From JAGXFP01 sp039714535 (GTDB taxonomy: Bacteria; Desulfobacterota; Desulfobulbia; Desulfobulbales; JAGXFP01), in NCBI GenBank assembly GCA_039714535.1, contig JBDLJC010000037.1, positions 1-37,637 on the forward strand: a DNA stretch of 37,637 nt, in the 5' to 3' direction. Shown here piece by piece: positions 16,008-24,663 of the stretch. Each line of letters opens with the position of its first letter. Within the stretch, counting starts at the first letter, position 1. The position numbers and the translations under genes are program-made. The notes under the pieces are model-generated. The model had not been told where the DNA came from. It worked only from the letters and a program-made list of their open reading frames with translations, and did no database searches.

Positions 16008-16816
16008 ACGAACAAGAGATCAAGGAATTCTTCAAAAACACCTTTAATACCGTTGCTGATGGGTACGACAGCCCCGCGCTACGGTTTTTCCAGGAAAGTG
16101 CGGTCAGGCTACCCGCTTATCTCGGTCTGCAGGGGGATGAGCATGTTCTGGATATCGCCACCGGCACCGGGGCGGGGGTCATGGCCCTTGCCGCCTCCCT
16201 GCCTTATGGCCGGGTGACTGGGATCGATTTCTCTGAAAAGATGCTGAGCCGGGCCGGCCGAAAGATCACCGAGCAGGGGTTGGTTAATGTGGAACTGCAT
16301 GAAATGGATATGCAAAACATAGCATTCCCTGACCGTCATTTCGATGCGGCATCCTGCTGTTTCGCCCTTTTCTTCATCGAGGATATGCAGGAACAACTCC
16401 GCCACATCGCCTCAAAGGTCAGAGAGGGCGGCAAGGTAATCATTACCTCTTTTTATAAAACTTCCTTCTCGCCGCCAGTCGATGTATTTTTCTCCTGCCT
16501 GGAGCGCTATGGCATCGAACCTCCCAACATGACCTGGAAGCGGGTGGCGACCACTAAAAAATGCACCTCACTCTTTGAGGAGGCCGGGCTGAAAAACGTT
16601 GCAGTTGACAGGGTTGATTCCGGTTATGCACTGAACAGTCCGGAAGAATGGTGGCAGATCGTTTGGAACGGCGGTTTCCGGGGACTGGTCGCGCAACTGG
16701 ATGAAGAGGACCTGGCCAGGTTCAGAAAGGAACATCTGGCCGAGATCAGTGATCTCGCGAACGGCGACGGGATCAGGATCGAAATGGGGATTATCTACTC
16801 AGTCGGCACCATCTAG
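16004..16816 (+). CDS. class I SAM-dependent methyltransferase (UbiE-like)
   Basis: A 270-residue methyltransferase. FNTVADGYDSPALRFF (14-29) resembles the N terminus of UbiE/COQ5-like enzymes. VLDIATGTGAGVMALA is motif I, GIDFSEKMLSRA motif II, FDAASCCFALFFIED motif IV and VREGGKVIITSF the post-motif VI strand. It is longer than the menaquinone methyltransferase at 24664 and lacks that enzyme's FGVRN signature, so it is not a second MenG. The start at 16004 overlaps the previous stop as ATGA; an upstream in-frame TTG at 15989 is less likely. The pair 15297-16816 forms a unit of unknown pathway. Confidence 0.85.
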   Translation: MNEQEIKEFFKNTFNTVADGYDSPALRFFQESAVRLPAYLGLQGDEHVLDIATGTGAGVMALAASLPYGRVTGIDFSEKMLSRAGRKITEQGLVNVELHEMDMQNIAFPDRHFDAASCCFALFFIEDMQEQLRHIASKVREGGKVIITSFYKTSFSPPVDVFFSCLERYGIEPPNMTWKRVATTKKCTSLFEEAGLKNVAVDRVDSGYALNSPEEWWQIVWNGGFRGLVAQLDEEDLARFRKEHLAEISDLANGDGIRIEMGIIYSVGTI

Positions 16817-16942
16817 AAGTGAGAAGAGAATTCCGGGATCACCATCGATAATTAGCGCTTAAGCCAACAGAATCCGGCCCAACAAGGGTTCAGTCAGACC
16901 AGTTTCCCTTCTAAAATCTTGATCTCCCGTGCAATCTCTAAT

Positions 16943-16957
16943 ATGGTGCGGCACCAT
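16943..16957. repeat. 7-bp palindrome
   Basis: ATGGTGC (16943-16949) and GCACCAT (16951-16957) form a perfect inverted repeat with a 1-nt centre, in the 236-bp gap before the U32 gene. It may be an operator for the U32 gene, whose start is about 96 nt further on. The rest of the gap shows no gene. Confidence 0.35.
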
Positions 16958-17052
16958 GAAAACTGCATAGCCAGATATCCACTATTATTGTCTCAGCCAA
17001 CGAAATGTTTGCCCCCTAACTGACGTCCTCAAACACTCCCCCATCCAATATT

Positions 17053-19368
17053 ATGCAAAGAAAAATTGAATTACTGGCGCCGGGTGGTGATATTGATTCT
17101 ATCAAGGCGGCAATTATAGCTGGGGCGAATGCTATATACTGTGGTCTGGATCGTTTTAATGCCAGAAACCGGGCCGAGAATATAACCTTTGCCGATTTAA
17201 ATGGGATTATAAGACTCGCCCATAGCAATGATTGTGAAGTTTTTCTAACCCTGAATATTATTATAGTCGAGAGTGAAATCCCCGCCCTGATCGGCCTGCT
17301 AAACAAATTGGTTAATACCAAGATCGATGGCGTGATTGTTCAGGATTTAGGGATGTTTTATCTGCTAGCCAAATATTTCCCAAGCCTTAAAATTCATGCA
17401 TCTACCCAGCTTACCACCCATAATGAAGGTCAGATAAAGTTCTTAAGCAGACTTGGCGTCACCAGAGTTAATCTCTCCAGAGAGTTGAGTCTTGATGAGA
17501 TAAAAGCCTTAACTTTAACCGGCCATGAAAACAACGTCTTAACTGAAGTGTTTGTTCATGGTTCTTACTGTATCTCTTTCTCGGGCATCTGTTATCTGAG
17601 TTCTGTTCATGGCGGTAACTCGGGAAATCGTGGCAGATGCAGCCAGCCATGTCGAGATCAATATTTAACTACTGCGGAAGGGAAGGATTTCCCCCTTAAT
17701 CTTAAGGATAATTCGGCCTTTTTTAATCTTAGGGAACTATCCGAGGCCGGGGTTGACTCAATAAAGATTGAAGGAAGAATAAAGAAATTCCATTACGTCT
17801 ATACGGTGGTGGATTCATGGCATAAACAACTCCAGAGTCTTTATCGTCACGATAAGCTACATAACGACGATAGTGATCTGCACAAGGTATTTAATCGGGG
17901 TTTTTCAAACTCCTTTTTGCAGGGAGATATTAATAAAAGCATGTTTGTTGATAATCCTCGGGATAATTCTGCCAACCATCATGCTGAAATAAATGGCGGT
18001 TCCACTGCTGAAAATATAGAAAAAGCTAAAAGAGAACTCTATGATCTGAAGACAGAGATGATAAATACTGTTAGAAGCAGAATTGCCCAATTAAGTATCG
18101 ACAAAGCACCCTTGACTATAACTGTTTCAGGGGAATCAGGCAGACCTTTAAAGGTATCTGTAAAAACGCCTGAAACTTTATTTGTAGTCCTTTCAGACCT
18201 TAATCTTGTAAATGCCACGACATCAACAGCGAGTGACAGTCTTGCCTCCACAAACAAGAAATCCGGTGTTGAGTGCCTCGATTCCGAGATGTTATTAATC
18301 CGACTCAAGGCCCTGAATGATACGGAATATTTCATTAAGCAGCTGGAAACAGAAAAGCTGCATTCGGGTCTTTTTCTACCTTTTAAAGAGATCACTGCCA
18401 TAAAGAAGAGAATCTTATTCAGCTTAAATGGTGCAAAAGAGACGATTTCCCCAGTGGTGTTACTTGGTCACACGACGATTGCTGTTCCTCGCGTAAAAAA
18501 GGTGCGTAACGCCAGAATCAAACCCGCTCTTTCTCTGTTAATCTCGTCGCCAAAGGATTTATACCTGTGCCAGGAGACAAAAGCAGATATCTATTTTCAA
18601 TTGCCGAATGGTTTTAAAAATGAGGGGCTAGAGCTCATAGATCTTTTTAGAAAAAATAACAGATTAATTCCTTGGTTTCCCGCTGTGTTGATCGGGGAAG
18701 ACTACCGGGCGGCGCTGGAATTTCTGCAACAGCTGCAACCAAAACTAATTGTCACCAATAATACCGGTATAGCATATGAGGCCTGGCAACGCGGGATCCC
18801 CTGGATAGCAGGACCATACCTGAATATTGTCAATTCTTTCAGTCTGTTATGTTTGAAGGAAAATTTTAACTGTTATGGCGCATTTATTTCAAATGAGCTT
18901 AAGAAATTTCAGATAAAGGGGATTAAAAGGCCGGAGGATTTCAAACTGTACTATCGGATCTATCACCCGATTGTCCTCTTAACAAGCAGACAATGTCTGT
19001 TTCATCAAGTTACCGGCTGCGAAAAAAACAGGATTGATGATACCTGCATTGAGCAGTGTGAAAAATCTTCAGCAATTACAAATTTAAAAAATGGCTCACT
19101 CTTTATTAAAAAAACAAAGAGGAACTATCACAGTATCTATAATGAGACTAATTTTTTAAATATAGATATTGTGAAAGATGCGCCGGATCTCTTTGCCAGT
19201 TTTTTCATTGATCTAAGGGATATAAAAACCGAGACCAGAGTAGAGTTGGATAAAGCAGAGATAGTTAAACTTTTTGAAAATCATCTGGCTGGTAATTTCA
19301 GCGCAACCAAGGAACTCAAACAGTGTATCCACCCCACAACTAACAGCCAATATGAAAAAGGCATCTAG
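17053..19368 (+). CDS. peptidase U32 family protein (RlhA/TrhP/UbiU-like)
   Basis: A 771-residue protein. The N-terminal barrel begins KIELLAPGGDIDSIKAAIIAGANAIYCGL. It carries the U32 signature at about 165-201, EVFVHGSYCISFSGICYLSSVHGG then NRGRCSQPCR, with C173, C180, C196 and C200. Known members are iron-sulfur proteins that hydroxylate or modify RNA bases (RlhA on 23S rRNA, TrhP on tRNA) or ubiquinone precursors (UbiU/UbiV) without oxygen, not proteases in most proven cases. After an insert around 300-480, a second barrel-like lobe (about 490-690) carries a further Cys group (about 648-674: QC, GC, DTC, EQC). This resembles RlhA-type two-lobed proteins but is longer than the E. coli one. 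The gene looks clearly more AT-rich than its neighbours. RNA modification is the likeliest role. Confidence 0.85.
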   Translation: MQRKIELLAPGGDIDSIKAAIIAGANAIYCGLDRFNARNRAENITFADLNGIIRLAHSNDCEVFLTLNIIIVESEIPALIGLLNKLVNTKIDGVIVQDLGMFYLLAKYFPSLKIHASTQLTTHNEGQIKFLSRLGVTRVNLSRELSLDEIKALTLTGHENNVLTEVFVHGSYCISFSGICYLSSVHGGNSGNRGRCSQPCRDQYLTTAEGKDFPLNLKDNSAFFNLRELSEAGVDSIKIEGRIKKFHYVYTVVDSWHKQLQSLYRHDKLHNDDSDLHKVFNRGFSNSFLQGDINKSMFVDNPRDNSANHHAEINGGSTAENIEKAKRELYDLKTEMINTVRSRIAQLSIDKAPLTITVSGESGRPLKVSVKTPETLFVVLSDLNLVNATTSTASDSLASTNKKSGVECLDSEMLLIRLKALNDTEYFIKQLETEKLHSGLFLPFKEITAIKKRILFSLNGAKETISPVVLLGHTTIAVPRVKKVRNARIKPALSLLISSPKDLYLCQETKADIYFQLPNGFKNEGLELIDLFRKNNRLIPWFPAVLIGEDYRAALEFLQQLQPKLIVTNNTGIAYEAWQRGIPWIAGPYLNIVNSFSLLCLKENFNCYGAFISNELKKFQIKGIKRPEDFKLYYRIYHPIVLLTSRQCLFHQVTGCEKNRIDDTCIEQCEKSSAITNLKNGSLFIKKTKRNYHSIYNETNFLNIDIVKDAPDLFASFFIDLRDIKTETRVELDKAEIVKLFENHLAGNFSATKELKQCIHPTTNSQYEKGI

Positions 19369-19435
19369 GAAACGATTGTAAAAAATTCCGGTGACATCAT
19401 GTCTAACTATTGGCCCCTTTGAGTATGAGTATGAG

Positions 19436-19486
19436 GTGGTGTACGGTATGTATCGCCAGAGTAGTAGTTCCAGATAGCCACACCAC
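19436..19486. repeat. spaced inverted repeat upstream of the TetR gene
   Basis: GTGGTGT (19436-19442) and ACACCAC (19480-19486) are perfect complements 37 nt apart, between the U32 stop and the TetR gene. They may form a long-loop hairpin ending the U32 transcript; no U-tract follows. Confidence 0.3.
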
Positions 19487-19521
19487 TTATCCCTTGCAAA
19501 TTCTCTATTAAAACTATAGTG

Positions 19522-19535
19522 TGACCACCTGGTCA
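19522..19535. promoter_or_regulatory. probable TetR operator overlapping the translation start region
   Basis: TGACCA-CC-TGGTCA is a perfect 6-bp-arm inverted repeat ending 4 nt before the ATG of the TetR-family gene. It takes the place where a ribosome binding site would be. Short symmetric sites next to their own gene are typical for autoregulating TetR proteins. Binding would block both transcription and initiation. Confidence 0.55.
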
Positions 19536-19539
19536 TATC

Positions 19540-20193
19540 ATGAAATCACTTGTGTCACCCAAAAATACCTTTCGCAATTTACCGAAAGAGAAGCAGCGCC
19601 GGATAACGGCGGCTGCGGTGCACGAGTTTGCCGAATATGGTTTCAAGCAGGCCAGTGTAAACCGGATTGTCAAAGAGACCGGGATAGCCAAGGGCTCCCT
19701 GTATCAGTATTTTGCCGGGAAGGAAGCGCTGTATCTCCATGTCTTCACTGACTTTATCGAGCTGGTCAAGCAGACCGTTAAAGAAAACGAAACGACCGAC
19801 GATGGTGAGGTATTTAGCCGGATCCGTTTTGTGATCGATGCCGGGTTGCAGTTTATCAAGACCCACCCTGAATATTTCCGCCTTTACACCCGACTACTCA
19901 GTGAAGAGGGGAGTCCTTATCGCTCGGAGCTGCTGGCCCAGGTTAGATTTTTTCCGATTGAATATTTCGAGCCCCTGATCAGGAAAGGGCAGGATGAGGG
20001 GGCGATCCGGACCGATGTTGCAGTTGAGCTGATTGTGTTCATGATCGATGCGGTTCTTGATCGATTTTTGCTGGCAACTTCCAGTGGGCAGAGCAGGGAA
20101 AGTATTTGTCCGGTTGAGCCCGGCAAGCCAGAGATCGTCATCGAGCAGATCATCAGATTGCTTGCAGGTGGTATGGCTGTGCCGACAAACTAA
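19540..20193 (+). CDS. TetR/AcrR-family transcriptional regulator
   Basis: A 217-residue regulator. The N-terminal helix-turn-helix is clear: RRITAAAVHEFAEYGFKQASVNRIVKETGIAKGSLYQYFAGKEALYLHVF (about 20-70). The variable C-terminal ligand domain (80-205) has YFRLYTRLLSEEGSPYRSELLAQ, a pattern shared with many one-component regulators. It lies 48 bp upstream of mqnE in the same direction and is thus either the first gene of that operon or its regulator. The ligand cannot be predicted. No Shine-Dalgarno sequence is visible before the ATG; a symmetric operator-like site sits there instead. Confidence 0.88.
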   Translation: MKSLVSPKNTFRNLPKEKQRRITAAAVHEFAEYGFKQASVNRIVKETGIAKGSLYQYFAGKEALYLHVFTDFIELVKQTVKENETTDDGEVFSRIRFVIDAGLQFIKTHPEYFRLYTRLLSEEGSPYRSELLAQVRFFPIEYFEPLIRKGQDEGAIRTDVAVELIVFMIDAVLDRFLLATSSGQSRESICPVEPGKPEIVIEQIIRLLAGGMAVPTN

Positions 20194-20241
20194 TAGTTAC
20201 ATTTTCGTTTTATATAAATTTTAGATAGTGGAGCAGAGAAG

Positions 20242-21336
20242 ATGGATAAGATGGTTGCAGAGGCAGGACTGGGCGATATCCTTGGCAAGATCCGAGCAGG
20301 GGAGCGCCTTAGTACTGATGATGGATTGCGGCTCTATAAATCACCTAATCTCTTGGCGGTTGGTTATCTGGCCAATATTGTCCGGGAACGATTGAATGGT
20401 GATAAGGCCTATTTTATCTATAACCAGCATATCAATTATTCGAATATCTGCACCAATCTCTGTAAATTCTGCGCCTTTGGCAAGGACAAGGATCACGACC
20501 AGGCCTATGAGATGACGGTCGAAGATGTGAAGAACAAGGTTCGGGAGCGGCTTGATGAACCGATTAACGAAATTCATCTGGTTGGTGGCATTCACCCGGA
20601 TCTGCCCTACTCGTATTACCTAGAGATGCTTGAGGGCATCAAAGAGGTCAGGCCGGAGATCCATATCCAGGCCTTTACCTGTGTTGAGATCGCCCATCTG
20701 GCCGAATTAGCCGACCAGTCGGTGGCAGATACCCTCAAGGATCTGATGAAGGCCGGTCTGGGCTCAATTCCCGGCGGCGGCGCCGAAGTCTTCAGCCCCA
20801 GAATCCGTCAGTTGACCTGTGAGAAGAAACTATCCGGCGAGGGCTGGATCGAGGTAGCCCAGACCGCCCATAAGGTGGGGCTTAATAGCAATGCCACTAT
20901 GCTCTACGGCCATATTGAAAGTCTGGAGGAGCGCATCGAACATCTGGATATGCTCCGTAAGGCCCAGGATGAGACCGGCGGCTTTCTGACCTTTATTCCG
21001 CTGGCCTTCCATCCGAAAAATACCGAGCTGGCCGATCTTGCCAAGACCACCGGCATTGAGGACCTGAAGAATATCGCCGTGGCCCGCTGTTTTCTCGATA
21101 ACTTCCCCCATATCAAGGCCTACTGGGTGATGATTGGCCCGAAGATGGCCCAGGTGGCCCTGTCCTTCGGCGCCGACGATGTTGACGGGACGGTCAAGGA
21201 GGAGCGTATTACCAAGATGGCCGGCGGAGAATCAGAGCAGGCCCTGAGTGACACCCAACTAATCAGGCTGATCCGCGAGGCTGGCCGTCAGCCCATCGAA
21301 CGGGACACCCTCTATAAGACAATCAAGGCCTACTAA
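20242..21336 (+). CDS. mqnE: aminodeoxyfutalosine synthase (radical SAM)
   Basis: A 364-residue radical SAM enzyme that joins 3-[(1-carboxyvinyl)oxy]benzoate to SAM, giving 6-amino-6-deoxyfutalosine, the second step of the futalosine route to menaquinone. The motif C70-TNL-C74-KF-C77-AFG follows YNQHINYSNIC. HLVGGIHPDLPYSYY, GSIPGGGAEVF and TGGFLTFIPLAFHP are diagnostic of the MqnE/MqnC group, and its position paired with mqnC and beside mqnA supports MqnE. The ATG is preceded by GGAGCAGAG. mqnC starts 1 nt after its stop. AT-rich DNA (20200-20225, with TATAAA) just upstream could hold a promoter separate from the TetR gene. Confidence 0.93.
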   Translation: MDKMVAEAGLGDILGKIRAGERLSTDDGLRLYKSPNLLAVGYLANIVRERLNGDKAYFIYNQHINYSNICTNLCKFCAFGKDKDHDQAYEMTVEDVKNKVRERLDEPINEIHLVGGIHPDLPYSYYLEMLEGIKEVRPEIHIQAFTCVEIAHLAELADQSVADTLKDLMKAGLGSIPGGGAEVFSPRIRQLTCEKKLSGEGWIEVAQTAHKVGLNSNATMLYGHIESLEERIEHLDMLRKAQDETGGFLTFIPLAFHPKNTELADLAKTTGIEDLKNIAVARCFLDNFPHIKAYWVMIGPKMAQVALSFGADDVDGTVKEERITKMAGGESEQALSDTQLIRLIREAGRQPIERDTLYKTIKAY

Positions 21337-21337
21337 G

Positions 21338-22405
21338 ATGACGATGGAACAGATCAACGATAAGATTCTGGCCGGTCAGCGAATTACGGTGGCAGAGGGG
21401 TTGCAGCTTGCCCAGGAAGCAGATCTGCACCAACTCGGTTTTCTGGCCGATGCGGTTAAGCGCAGGCTCCACCCGGAATCGTTCATTACCTACGTGGTTG
21501 ACCGCAATATCAATTATACGGATATCTGTATCTCGGCCTGTAAGTTCTGTGCCTTTTTCAAGGCCCCGGAAGATGAGACCGGTTATGTCCTGACTAATGA
21601 AGAGCTGGGCCGGAAGATTGAGGAGACCAAGGCCTTGGGGGGGACCCAGATTCTTCTTCAGGGAGGATTACACCCCGATAAACCCCTCGAATTCTACGAA
21701 GAGATGTTACGCTTCATCAAGGGTCACGATATCCATATCCATGGCTTTTCTCCCCCGGAAGTCTGCCATTTTTCCGAGATCTCCGGGCTATCGGTTCATG
21801 ACGTTATTGTCAGACTACAGAAGGCCGGACTTGATTCAATTCCCGGCGGTGGCGCCGAGATTCTCAACGACAGGGTCCGAAGTGAGAGTGCCCCCCGTAA
21901 ATGTAACGCCGATCAATGGCTTGGGGTTATGGAAGAGGCCCATCAGCTGGGGATGCGCACCACTGCCACCATGATGTTCGGTCATATCGAGACCATGGCC
22001 GAACGGTTTGAGCATCTCGACCGTCTCCGCCAGCTGCAGGACCAGACCGGTGGTTTTACCGCCTTTATTCCCTGGCCCTTCCAGCCGGCCAACACGGTGC
22101 TCGACTGCCTGCCAACGGCAACCGCCGTTGAATATCTGAAAATGCTGGCCCTGTCGCGAATCTTTCTTGATAATTTCGCCAATATTCAGGCCTCCTGGGT
22201 GACCCAGGGGCCCAAGATCGCCCAGGTATCACTCTTTTTCGGGGCCAATGACTTCGGCAGCACCATGATCGAGGAAAACGTGGTCGCGGCGGCAGGGGTT
22301 GGCTTTCGCCTTTCCGAACAGGAAATTCGCCAGCTGGTCGAAGGGGCCGGCTTTACCCCTCACCAACGCACCATGGACTACACTTTGGTAGAACAAGCAG
22401 GATGA
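21338..22405 (+). CDS. mqnC: cyclic dehypoxanthine futalosine synthase (radical SAM)
   Basis: A 355-residue radical SAM enzyme that cyclises dehypoxanthine futalosine to the bicyclic naphthoate precursor. C64-ISA-C68-KF-C71 follows DRNINYTDIC. LLQGGLHPDKPLEFYEEML, HGFSPPEV, LDSIPGGGAEIL and TGGFTAFIPWPFQP are MqnC signatures. It is a paralogue of the preceding mqnE product and aligns with it end to end. The start at 21338 lies 1 nt after the mqnE stop; ATG at 21344 is also possible. The stop overlaps the next start as ATGA. Confidence 0.94.
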   Translation: MTMEQINDKILAGQRITVAEGLQLAQEADLHQLGFLADAVKRRLHPESFITYVVDRNINYTDICISACKFCAFFKAPEDETGYVLTNEELGRKIEETKALGGTQILLQGGLHPDKPLEFYEEMLRFIKGHDIHIHGFSPPEVCHFSEISGLSVHDVIVRLQKAGLDSIPGGGAEILNDRVRSESAPRKCNADQWLGVMEEAHQLGMRTTATMMFGHIETMAERFEHLDRLRQLQDQTGGFTAFIPWPFQPANTVLDCLPTATAVEYLKMLALSRIFLDNFANIQASWVTQGPKIAQVSLFFGANDFGSTMIEENVVAAAGVGFRLSEQEIRQLVEGAGFTPHQRTMDYTLVEQAG

Positions 22406-23643
22406 ATGATTCTGGCGGTTATCTGCATAAAGCGTCTTATCTGATCCCGGTGTCATCTGACTCGAATCTGCCGACTGTGATTACGAACGGTGCGGTCCTC
22501 ACCGAAAACGGCCGGATTACGGCGGTTGGTTCTTACGCGAAACTGCGCGGAGCTGACGCACTTGAGGTTGATCACGGGACAGCCGTGCTGATGCCGGCCC
22601 TGGTCAATTGCCACAGTCATCTGGAGCTGTCTTATCTTGCCCGACTGGGGCAGGGGGCCAATAATCAAGCAGGAGATATAACCGGCTGGATCAAAACACT
22701 GCTTACTGAAAGGGAAAAGGAGCATGATCCCCAGGAAGTCGAGATGGCCGCCTGGCAGGCTTTGGCCCGTCTCTATGCCGGTGGTTGCCGGGGCTTGTTG
22801 GATATCGGAAATCTGCCCGCAAGCCGGGATATCGCTAAAAGGTTCAAGGTCAACAGCCGATTTTTTCAGGAGATCCTTGGTTTAACCAGTCCCGGTATTG
22901 AAGCGGGTTTGGCCTTAATTGACTCGGTTAAAGATGATCCCGAATTATTCTATACCGCCCATGCGCCATACTCAACCGCACCAGAGTTGCTTAAGCAGTT
23001 AAAAGCCCGGGCCAACCGGCATGGTCATCTATTTCCAATCCACGTTGCCGAATCAACCGATGAAATGGAGTTTCTGGCTACCGATCAGGGACGTTTTAGA
23101 GCTTTTCTTGAAGAAAGGGGAGCCCTGGACGATTCTTTTCAGACTCCGGGGCAGAGCCCTATCGCCTATCTGGACAGCCTTGGCGTCCTTGATGAACGGA
23201 CCCTATGTGTCCACTGCGTTCATTGTGATGCGGATGATATTGCCATTATGGCCGAACGGCAGGTCAGAGCCTGTATCTGCCCCGGCTCTAATCGTTTTCT
23301 TGGCGTAGGTACCGCTCCGGTCCCGCAACTGCTTGAGAGTGGCATCGACCTGGTCCTTGGCACCGACAGTTTAACCAGTAATCCCCACCTGAGTCTCTGG
23401 GAGGAGATGCGGGTGCTCTCGCAGGATCATCCCGGTCTTAAGCCGCTTGATATAATCAGGATGGTCACCAGAAACGGGGCTGAGTTCATGGGGCTTGCCA
23501 AAGAGCTTGGCTCTCTCACACCCGGTTGTTCGGCCAGCTTCCTGGCCGTTAGCGGCGATTTGCCCGAAAATGGTAGCGGTAGTAAGATCCTTAAGTGGTT
23601 GGTGTCGGCGGGGCTGAAAATTACCACCGAGTGGGTCGAATAG
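22402..23643 (+). CDS. mqnX: aminodeoxyfutalosine deaminase (amidohydrolase)
   Basis: A 413-residue amidohydrolase of the ADD/SsnA-like group with an intact metal site: NCHSHLEL (HxH), FPIHVAES, CVHCVHCD and VLGTDSLTSN. MqnX deaminates 6-aminodeoxyfutalosine to futalosine, the variant used by organisms that then need the hydrolase MqnB. The assignment as MqnX rather than another nucleoside deaminase rests on its place between mqnC and mqnA. Its ATG overlaps the mqnC stop (ATGA) and the mqnA ATG follows its stop by 3 nt, so the four genes are tightly coupled. It contrasts directly with the metal-less amidohydrolase at 7159. Confidence 0.88.
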   Translation: MNDSGGYLHKASYLIPVSSDSNLPTVITNGAVLTENGRITAVGSYAKLRGADALEVDHGTAVLMPALVNCHSHLELSYLARLGQGANNQAGDITGWIKTLLTEREKEHDPQEVEMAAWQALARLYAGGCRGLLDIGNLPASRDIAKRFKVNSRFFQEILGLTSPGIEAGLALIDSVKDDPELFYTAHAPYSTAPELLKQLKARANRHGHLFPIHVAESTDEMEFLATDQGRFRAFLEERGALDDSFQTPGQSPIAYLDSLGVLDERTLCVHCVHCDADDIAIMAERQVRACICPGSNRFLGVGTAPVPQLLESGIDLVLGTDSLTSNPHLSLWEEMRVLSQDHPGLKPLDIIRMVTRNGAEFMGLAKELGSLTPGCSASFLAVSGDLPENGSGSKILKWLVSAGLKITTEWVE

Positions 23644-23646
23644 CAT

Positions 23647-24489
23647 ATGACTAATTCCCCTGTTGCCGCCCGGATCGGCATGGTTAATTTCATCAACACC
23701 GCCCCCTTGTACGAAGTGTGGCAGCGAACGGTCCAGAAGCCCGAATGGCAGATCACCGAAGCGGTGCCCTCGGTTCTTAATAACCTGCTCAATGAGGGGA
23801 GGCTGGATCTGGGCTTCATCTCATCCCATGAGTACGCCCTCCATCCGGAGAAGTACCGGATCCTTAGGGATCTTTCCATCTCTGCGACCGGCGCAGTAGG
23901 CAGCGTTTTTCTGTTCAGCAGGCAGGAACCGCAAAAACTTGATGGCGCTAAAATCCTTCTCTCAACCCAATCTCAGACCTCGGTTTATCTGGTCAGGATC
24001 ATTCTCGAAGAATTTTACGGGGTCAAACCAGTTTATGTAGATGGTTTGATAAGTGATCATGGCGCTGATCTTGATGATTTCGCCGGGATGCTGGCCATTG
24101 GCGACGAAGCCCTGCGGATCAATGTTAGTGAGGAATTTCCGATCAAACTCGACCTCAGCCGGGTCTGGCATGAGCGAACCGGTTTCCCCTTTGTCTTTGC
24201 GGTATGGGCTGTCAGGGAGGATTATTACAATAAAGCACCTGCTGTTGTTGCCGAAATTCACCAGGAGTTATTGCGTTGCGTAATCGAAGGTCGTAATGAT
24301 CTACGCTCGATAAGCTCGCTGGTTGCTCCGCGGATCCCGATGCCCGCCCAGGAATGCTTTAATTATTTAAAATGCATCGAGTATGATCTTGGTAACGAGA
24401 AAAAACAGGGCTTAAGCCTTTTCTGTAAATATCTGGCCAAAAGAGGCGAGGGAAGTGGTAACTCCTTACCGTTGAAGATCTGTGATTAA
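23647..24489 (+). CDS. mqnA: chorismate dehydratase
   Basis: A 280-residue protein with the periplasmic-binding-protein-like fold of MqnA, which removes water from chorismate to give 3-[(1-carboxyvinyl)oxy]benzoate, the first committed step of the futalosine pathway. RIGMVNFINTAPLY at the N terminus, VPSVLNNLLNEGRLDLGFISSHEYA, ILLSTQSQTSVYLVRIIL, LAIGDEALR and DLSRVWHERTGFPFVFAVWAV are all characteristic. Length is typical. It ends the first mqn run; a 174-bp gap then precedes menG. Confidence 0.94.
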   Translation: MTNSPVAARIGMVNFINTAPLYEVWQRTVQKPEWQITEAVPSVLNNLLNEGRLDLGFISSHEYALHPEKYRILRDLSISATGAVGSVFLFSRQEPQKLDGAKILLSTQSQTSVYLVRIILEEFYGVKPVYVDGLISDHGADLDDFAGMLAIGDEALRINVSEEFPIKLDLSRVWHERTGFPFVFAVWAVREDYYNKAPAVVAEIHQELLRCVIEGRNDLRSISSLVAPRIPMPAQECFNYLKCIEYDLGNEKKQGLSLFCKYLAKRGEGSGNSLPLKICD

Positions 24490-24663
24490 CCGCGCCCATC
24501 TGGCTTTTTGTTAGATAATTAACTCATGAAATGAGAATAAAGGAGTCAGTATTCAGGTAAGCGCCCAAAATCTTCGCTTGTCTGCGAGACTCCGGAGAAA
24601 ATGCTTTAAATTAGTTAGTCTGACTACTATCAGAAATTTATATAAAGGAAAATAAAGAACTCT
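24490..24663 (+). promoter_or_regulatory. gap between the two mqn gene runs, probable promoter region
   Basis: 174 bp, AT-rich toward its end, with AAGGAAAATAAAGAA ahead of the menG ATG. It carries AGGAGTCAGTATTCAGG (24541-24557), words that recur in related form at 26813-26890. No terminator with a clear stem and U-tract was found after mqnA, so readthrough plus an internal promoter is possible. Confidence 0.35.

Noticed and set aside
16004..16816. A second MenG/UbiE for quinone methylation
   Set aside because: It lacks the FGxRN signature and is distant from the mqn genes; a separate menG is present at 24664.
17053..19368. Secreted collagenase-type U32 protease
   Set aside because: There is no signal peptide, and studied relatives with this Cys signature are mostly iron-sulfur RNA or quinone modification proteins.
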